This document shows, piece after piece, positions 6,572-11,415 of a stretch of 11,415 nucleotides of DNA. This DNA is from an uncultured Bacteroidota bacterium (GTDB taxonomy: Bacteria > Bacteroidota > Bacteroidia > Flavobacteriales > Flavobacteriaceae): contig CABWZL010000019.1 in assembly GCA_902509805.1 (NCBI GenBank), positions 1 to 11,415 on the forward strand, read 5' to 3'. Below the pieces are notes generated by a model, which worked only from the letters and a program-made list of their open reading frames with translations, did not search any database and had not been told where the DNA came from. The position numbers and the translations under genes are program-made. Each line of letters opens with the position of its first letter. Within the stretch, counting starts at the first letter, position 1.

Positions 6572-7531
6572 TTAGTTTCTAATTATTTGAGATATAATTT
6601 TTTCTGAATGCTCACGAGAATTCTCTATAAACCACTTGTTAGTTTTTAGCCCACCACAAAGAACTCCTGCAAGAAAAACACCTTTGATATTTGTCTCCAT
6701 TGTTAGTTCATCATAATATGGAGTTCTAAACTCATCATCTAATATTTTGACGCCTAATTTTTCTAAAATCTCATAATTTGGTTGATAACCAGTCATAGCT
6801 AAAACAAAATCATTTTTAATCTCTTTTGTCTCTTCTGGGGTATTTATAATAATTGTATTTTCTTTAATTTCCTTTATTTCAGACTCATAAAAAACAGTAA
6901 TTTCTTCATTCTCAATTCTATTCATAATATCGGGTCTTACCCAATATTTGATATTTTCTCCTATTTGTTTCTCACGAATTATCATAGTCACACTTTCAGC
7001 TCCTTTTCTGAATGTATCAAGGGCAACATCCACAGCTGAGTTTCCCGCTCCTACAATTACAATATCCATTTTATAGTATGGATGAGATTCATTGTAATAG
7101 TGTAAAACTTTGCCGAGTTCTTCTCCTGGAATATTAAGTAAATAGGGTATGTCGTAGAAACCTGTGGATATTACAACTTTTTTTGAATTGATTTTTCCTT
7201 TTTGAGTTTTTAATTCAAAATGAGATTCTTTATTTATAATTTCAATGACCTCATTATATAAATTCAAATTGAGTTCCCAAGAATCACAAACTCTACGATA
7301 ATATTCTAAAGCTTCATTTCTTGTAGGTTTTACATTATGAGAAATAAAAGGGATTCCTCCTATTTCAAGTTTTTCTGAAGTTGAAAAAAAAGTTGTATTT
7401 ACAGGATAATTAAAAATGGAATTAACAAGCATTCCTTTGTCAATTATTTCATAATCTAAATTATTTTTTTTTGCCTCAATTCCACAAGCTAATCCAATAG
7501 GCCCAGCTCCTATAATTATTAAATCTTTCAT
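6572..7531 (-). CDS. ypdA: YpdA-family bacillithiol-disulfide-reductase-like flavoprotein
   Basis: Cytosolic FAD/NADPH pyridine nucleotide-disulfide oxidoreductase-like protein of 319 residues. YpdA (Bdr) of Firmicutes uses NADPH to reduce bacillithiol disulfide. Visible: FAD-binding GAGPIG (8-13), the family segment S-I-F-N-Y-P with T-T-F-F-S-T-S-E-K-L-E-I-G-G (38-59), NADPH-binding GAGNSA (161-166), the A-M-T-G-Y-Q-P-N motif (245-252) and the C-terminal FAD segment GVFLAGVLCGG (284-294). The Cys that follows the GxGP motif in S. aureus YpdA (Cys14) is Ile12 here, although Cys16 lies close by. It has no CxxC redox pair, as expected of the family. It is convergent with the oxygenase gene and diverges from the TTG-start oxidoreductase gene at 7587. 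I infer thiol/redox housekeeping; the substrate in this organism is not proved. Confidence 0.9.
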   Translation of the reverse strand: MKDLIIIGAGPIGLACGIEAKKNNLDYEIIDKGMLVNSIFNYPVNTTFFSTSEKLEIGGIPFISHNVKPTRNEALEYYRRVCDSWELNLNLYNEVIEIINKESHFELKTQKGKINSKKVVISTGFYDIPYLLNIPGEELGKVLHYYNESHPYYKMDIVIVGAGNSAVDVALDTFRKGAESVTMIIREKQIGENIKYWVRPDIMNRIENEEITVFYESEIKEIKENTIIINTPEETKEIKNDFVLAMTGYQPNYEILEKLGVKILDDEFRTPYYDELTMETNIKGVFLAGVLCGGLKTNKWFIENSREHSEKIISQIIRN

Positions 7532-7545
7532 AACTTAATTATTAA

Positions 7546-7553
7546 CAAATTTA
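7546..7553 (-). promoter_or_regulatory. Putative -7 promoter element of the ypdA-like gene (TAAATTTG on -)
   Basis: Read on the minus strand this is TAAATTTG, a perfect TAnnTTTG, 14 bases before the start codon at 7531. No good TTTG is visible 19 bases upstream, so the -33 part is unsupported. Confidence 0.4.
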
Positions 7554-7555
7554 TC

Positions 7556-7563
7556 TATTTTTG
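7556..7563 (+). promoter_or_regulatory. Putative -7 promoter element of the oxidoreductase gene (TATTTTTG)
   Basis: A perfect TAnnTTTG on the + strand, 23 bases before the TTG start at 7587 and only 2 bases from the minus-strand element at 7546-7553. The two divergent promoters would thus overlap back to back. The -33 box is not clear. Confidence 0.4.
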
Positions 7564-7586
7564 CTAACTAATTTTAAATTATAGCA

Positions 7587-8162
7587 TTGAATAATTTAGT
7601 AATAATTGGCCATCCAGATAAAAATTCTTTTTGCCATAGTGGAATCTTCAAAACAATTACCGAAACTTTTAGCAATTATAAGAATCATAATGTGACTACT
7701 ATTGATCTATATGAAGATAAATTGCATAGAGATAAAAAAGACCTAGTTAGTAAGTATAAAGACCTAATAACATGGTCAGATAGAATTTATTTTATATCTC
7801 CTGTTTGGTGGTTTAGGCTTACTCCTAAAATGGAAACCTTTTTTGATGAAGTCTTTACTCCAGGCTTTGCTTATGAATTTGTAAATATTACTAAAACCTA
7901 TGCTTATCCAAGATCATTTCTAAAAAAGAAAAAAATAAGATGTTATTTAACTCATGGTGCTCCTGCACTTCCAGTTAAAACAATGTATTTGAACTCAGTA
8001 AAACTTAGACTAGTATTAGGAGTATTTACATTTGTTTTTGGATGGGGTGGGAATTGGAGTAATACAAAACAGTTTTGGTCGGTCCCTTTTGTTTCAGATA
8101 AAAAAAGACAAAAGTATCTTAGTGTAGTTGAGAAAGATATCTTGAGAGATTGCAAGAAATAA
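7587..8162 (+). CDS. Flavodoxin-fold NAD(P)H oxidoreductase (MdaB/KefF-like), TTG start
   Basis: Cytosolic flavin-dependent NAD(P)H oxidoreductase of 191 residues, flavodoxin-2 family (PF02525), which reduces quinones or related electrophiles by two electrons. Visible: G-H-P-D-K-N-S-F (8-15) at the flavin phosphate loop, SPVWWFRLTPKMETFFDEVF (71-90), the family signature with its W-W and D-x-V-F, G-F-A-Y (93-96), and L-T-H-G-A-P (121-126). Length is usual for the family. The start is TTG: an in-frame TAA at 7575-7577 leaves only ATT 7578, ATA 7581 and TTG 7587, and TTG gives the expected MNNLVIIGHP beginning. A weak start may lower its expression. It is followed by a DUF1643 gene 27 bases on, probably one transcript. 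Its exact substrate is unknown; members include MdaB, KefF and NQO1-like enzymes. Confidence 0.88.
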   Translation: MNNLVIIGHPDKNSFCHSGIFKTITETFSNYKNHNVTTIDLYEDKLHRDKKDLVSKYKDLITWSDRIYFISPVWWFRLTPKMETFFDEVFTPGFAYEFVNITKTYAYPRSFLKKKKIRCYLTHGAPALPVKTMYLNSVKLRLVLGVFTFVFGWGGNWSNTKQFWSVPFVSDKKRQKYLSVVEKDILRDCKK

Positions 8163-8189
8163 TTTTTAATTTTTTTGGTATATTTAAGT

Positions 8190-8672
8190 ATGGACATGGC
8201 CTTAAGTATCAAGAATAATATCTTAAGAAAAGCTAAATTCAGTTTTGATAAAAAACACCGATATGAATTATCTAGACATTGGGACTTGAATAAGTCTGAT
8301 ATATTATTCATAATGCTAAACCCATCTATTGCTAATGAAGATATCGATGACCCCACCATAAAGAGATTAATAAGTTTTACAAGAGAATTTAAGTATGGAG
8401 GTTTTTTTGTTGCTAACCTTTTTACCTATATCACTCCATACTCAAAGACACTTGATACAAGTATCGGTTTAACGAAGCTAAATTTAAAGACAATAAAAAA
8501 TTTTGTCAATAAGGTAGATGAAGTAGTTTATGCATGGGGTAATTCAATAAAAGAGCCCAAGGAATTTAAAAATTTTGTAAAAAATCCTAAATGTTTTGGA
8601 AAGAATGTTAATGGTACTCCTAAACATCCTTTATACCTTTCATCAAATTCTAAACTTATAAAATTTAGATAG
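8190..8672 (+). CDS. DUF1643 family protein
   Basis: Cytosolic protein of 160 residues, a clear DUF1643 member; the family has no assigned function. Conserved blocks in order: R-Y-E-L-S-R-H-W (24-31), F-I-M-L-N-P-S-I-A-N (40-49), D-D-P-T-I-K-R (53-59) with D-x-D upstream, F-V-A-N-L-F-T-Y (73-80), a helix ending Y-A-W-G-N (114-118), and G-T-P-K-H-P-L-Y-L (142-150). The MLNPS-DDPT pair and the GTPKHPLYL ending are the family signatures and suggest a conserved polar pocket. I chose the ATG at 8190 over an in-frame TTG at 8175, because the TTG would add a five-residue stretch (MVYLS) outside the family; an ATG at 8196 is also possible. It lies just behind the NAD(P)H oxidoreductase and faces the cupredoxin lipoprotein gene with 3 bases between stops. 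Confidence 0.88.
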   Translation: MDMALSIKNNILRKAKFSFDKKHRYELSRHWDLNKSDILFIMLNPSIANEDIDDPTIKRLISFTREFKYGGFFVANLFTYITPYSKTLDTSIGLTKLNLKTIKNFVNKVDEVVYAWGNSIKEPKEFKNFVKNPKCFGKNVNGTPKHPLYLSSNSKLIKFR

Positions 8673-8675
8673 TAA

Positions 8676-9566
<891 letters not shown>

Positions 9567-9633
9567 ATAATTAATTTTACTGCAATATTAAGTTATATGT
9601 TAGGGTTAAAATTTTAATGAAATGTTAAATAAT

Positions 9634-10356
9634 TTAATTTAAGAATTTTAGCATTTCATCTGCAATTAATTTATTTCCTAGATCGTTTAAATGAACTCCA
9701 TCGTATGTAGTTATTCCAGCAGGTTCATTATTTGGATTATTTTCTAAGATATAATTCACAAAAATTTTCCTTAAATCAACCAAATCAGTATCAAGCTCAG
9801 AGGCTAGTTTTCTAATTACATCTGAATAAGCATCCAAATCTCCATTCATAATTTCCATTGTTTCAATATCTTTAAACTTATTGACTAAAGTAAATTCTCC
9901 TTTATTTTCACCTATTACAGTTGGTGTACACAGAACTACTCTGGCTCCATTACTTTTTATATCAGCAATTATTTTTCTTAATCCATTTTCATAAAAAAGT
10001 ATGTCTGTACCAGTCCCAAAATCATATTTATGCCAAACATCATTAATCCCAATATAAATAAAGACAATATCTGGATTTAGACTTAACACATCTTCCTTGT
10101 ATCTCTCTAAAAGATTTGAAACTTTGTCACCACTAACACCTTTCCCAATTAATTCTATATCGTCTTCAATATCATTTTTTAGTAAAGTAATAAAACCTGA
10201 ATACTTTGGGTAAATCAAGGTGTCACCAGACTGTACACCAACCTCAGTATCATAAACACCAGCCATAGTTATTGAGTCACCTAGAAAAACAGCTTTTGTG
10301 GAGTTACTACATGAAGTCATTAAAATAAAAGTTAGCAGTAAATATATTTTTTTCAT
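9634..10356 (-). CDS. SGNH/GDSL-type hydrolase lipoprotein
   Basis: Lipoprotein esterase/hydrolase of 240 residues. The signal peptide (1-15) ends in lipobox MTSC with Cys16, so it is envelope-anchored. All four SGNH blocks are present: GDSIT (26-30) with nucleophile Ser28, block II G-K-G-V-S-G-D (71-77) giving an oxyanion glycine, block III GIND (103-106) with Asn105, and block V DGVH (219-222) with the Asp219/His222 pair. Length is normal for a single-domain SGNH hydrolase; substrates in this group include acetylated sugars and lipids, but none can be named. It sits between the FAD oxidoreductase gene (64-base gap) and the cupredoxin lipoprotein gene (67-base gap) on the same strand; the gaps are wide enough for separate promoters, so an operon is possible but not certain. 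Confidence 0.92.
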   Translation of the reverse strand: MKKIYLLLTFILMTSCSNSTKAVFLGDSITMAGVYDTEVGVQSGDTLIYPKYSGFITLLKNDIEDDIELIGKGVSGDKVSNLLERYKEDVLSLNPDIVFIYIGINDVWHKYDFGTGTDILFYENGLRKIIADIKSNGARVVLCTPTVIGENKGEFTLVNKFKDIETMEIMNGDLDAYSDVIRKLASELDTDLVDLRKIFVNYILENNPNNEPAGITTYDGVHLNDLGNKLIADEMLKFLN

Positions 10357-10420
10357 TTTGTATTGTTTAATCTAAATTATTAAAAATGTTTTTTGTTTAA
10401 GAGATAATAATACAGCATTA

Positions 10421-11415
10421 TTACTGCAGATTAGCCTTAATTATTTGTTTAGAACACATGTAGCCTGGAGTTCCAGCTACACTTCCACAAGGAAAACTTC
10501 CCGCCCCACAATAATATACGTTCTCATAGTCATAGTAAGAATAAAAGTTTGAAGATTGAGAACTAAATGTTCGTTTATTAAAATTCTGATTACCTGTCAT
10601 AGTAGAATGATCAATATTTCCTTTTGGAAATAAAAATATTTCATTTAAATCTTTTGGAGTTAGAAACTTGCTAAAAACTAGATCATCTGAATTCTCAATA
10701 TAAGGAAGTACGGTTGAAACAATCTTATCCTTAATATTTTCTAGATCATCAGCTTTTTTATTAAAACTCATATTCTTAGTAAAGAAAATTAACTTATCAA
10801 AATTCTCCTTATTACCCATAGTTCTTTGAGCACTGCCATCAGGATATACTTGAATAAATCCAGGAAAATAATCTCCAGAATTTTTTAATGCATTTTGACT
10901 TGCATCTTCAAAATCTCTTAAAGTATCTGTTGAAAAAATAAACCTGAATGAATCAGAATAATCATTTGATTCTTTCCATTTAACAGGATTTTTGAAAAAA
11001 GCTGTAACCTTTCCGCTAGTTCCAATTAGATCAAGATCAACTTTTTTCTTATTAAAATTATTTATAAGTTTTGATGGAGTCACTGGGTCAGTTGCAAATA
11101 ACAAATGGTCATAATCAATTTTATAATCTTTTTCATTACTAACAAAAGAAACAGAATTAGTTTTAGTATCTACCTCATTTATTGATGAGTTTAAATGAAT
11201 GTTGACTCCTAAATCATAATTAATTTTAGTTAGAGATTCGGTTATTTTCCAAATACCAGTTTTAACATAACCCCAATAACCGTCATATACTGAACCAGAA
11301 TCCATTAAAGGGATTGTAAATGCAGTTCCAGGATCATAAATTGAAGCAGGACCACTTTCAATCACAGTCATCCCCATATATAATTTTGTCTTATCACTTG
11401 TAAAATAATGATCTA
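10421..11415 (-). CDS. CrtI/PYROXD2-type FAD-dependent oxidoreductase, 5' end outside the window
   Basis: C-terminal part (about 331 residues) of a phytoene-dehydrogenase-like NAD(P)/FAD oxidoreductase. The frame stays open past the ATG at 11377 to the right edge (…HYFTSDKTKLYMGMTV), so the true start and the N-terminal FAD dinucleotide fold are missing and the internal ATG is not the start. Visible: I-E-S-G-P-A-S-I-Y-D-P-G (substrate-domain entry), a beta strand region (N-S-V-S-F-V…DHLLFATDP) with A-T-D, the phytoene-desaturase-like middle, and the C-terminal FAD motif A-G-S-F-P-C-G-S-V-A-G-T-P-G followed by a helix. The last motif is the 'GxxPGGxVxGxPG' of CrtI, CrtN, CrtO and PYROXD2-like enzymes. 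It could act on a carotenoid or another lipid; there are no other crt genes here to say which. The gene likely begins the minus-strand row leading to the SGNH hydrolase. Confidence 0.85.
   Translation of the reverse strand, partial: DHYFTSDKTKLYMGMTVIESGPASIYDPGTAFTIPLMDSGSVYDGYWGYVKTGIWKITESLTKINYDLGVNIHLNSSINEVDTKTNSVSFVSNEKDYKIDYDHLLFATDPVTPSKLINNFNKKKVDLDLIGTSGKVTAFFKNPVKWKESNDYSDSFRFIFSTDTLRDFEDASQNALKNSGDYFPGFIQVYPDGSAQRTMGNKENFDKLIFFTKNMSFNKKADDLENIKDKIVSTVLPYIENSDDLVFSKFLTPKDLNEIFLFPKGNIDHSTMTGNQNFNKRTFSSQSSNFYSYYDYENVYYCGAGSFPCGSVAGTPGYMCSKQIIKANLQ

Noticed and set aside
7952..8359. 135-codon open frame on - across the oxidoreductase and DUF1643 genes
   Set aside because: It covers the 3' and 5' ends of two well-supported + genes in antisense and shows no domain.
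10405..10423. Hairpin taataat / attatta at the end of the FAD gene as a terminator
   Set aside because: Seven A-T pairs only, no GC pairs and no adjacent T-tract on the minus strand; too weak to call.

Overview
The window looks like chromosomal DNA of a marine-type flavobacterium (Bacteroidetes). The evidence is very low GC, A-rich start regions without Shine-Dalgarno sequences (several starts read CAAAATGAAAAAAA or similar), many short lipoprotein signal peptides followed by Ser/Asp/Glu-rich stretches, a YpdA-family flavoprotein, and TAnnTTTG-type -7 promoter elements. The assignment rests on these features only; there is no rRNA or marker gene. Fifteen protein-coding genes are supported, one cut by the right edge. 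I see no tRNA, rRNA, CRISPR array, insertion sequence or integrase.

Left part (1-2740): three small lipoproteins with an NTF2/SnoaL-like fold (82-582 on +, 818-1351 and 1428-1955 on -), plus a secreted protein made of two copies of an alpha-beta-barrel-like domain (1981-2736, -). The last two form a short operon closed by a clear hairpin terminator. A second, bidirectional terminator lies between the two convergent lipoprotein genes. A secreted serine esterase (2794-3660, +) diverges from this group.

Centre (3662-6511): a tightly coupled minus-strand operon encodes a Tat-type Rieske [2Fe-2S] lipoprotein, a small four-helix membrane protein with cytochrome b561-like histidines, and a YceI-like secreted protein. 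The stop/start junctions are TAA|ATG and TAATG. Diverging from it is a Rieske non-haem iron oxygenase alpha subunit whose active site carries Glu where many such enzymes have Asp, as in the carnitine/choline-type branch. The two units share a 91-bp intergenic region. This is the most interesting part of the window: it suggests an envelope redox module, possibly co-regulated with the oxygenase.

Right-centre (6572-8672): a YpdA-family bacillithiol-disulfide-reductase-like flavoprotein (-) diverges from a flavodoxin-fold NAD(P)H oxidoreductase with a TTG start (+), which is followed by a DUF1643 protein. Opposed TAnnTTTG elements lie in the 55-bp gap.

Right end (8676-11415, all -): a CrtI/PYROXD2-type FAD oxidoreductase (5' end outside the window), an SGNH/GDSL hydrolase lipoprotein, and a lipoprotein with an InlB-like repeat domain, a (DTSTST)9 linker encoded by nine 18-bp tandem repeats, and a C-terminal cupredoxin domain with Cys/His/Met copper ligands. 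The redox theme recurs: two Rieske proteins, a b561-like protein, a cupredoxin and three flavoproteins lie within 8 kb. That they work together is inference, not shown by the sequence.
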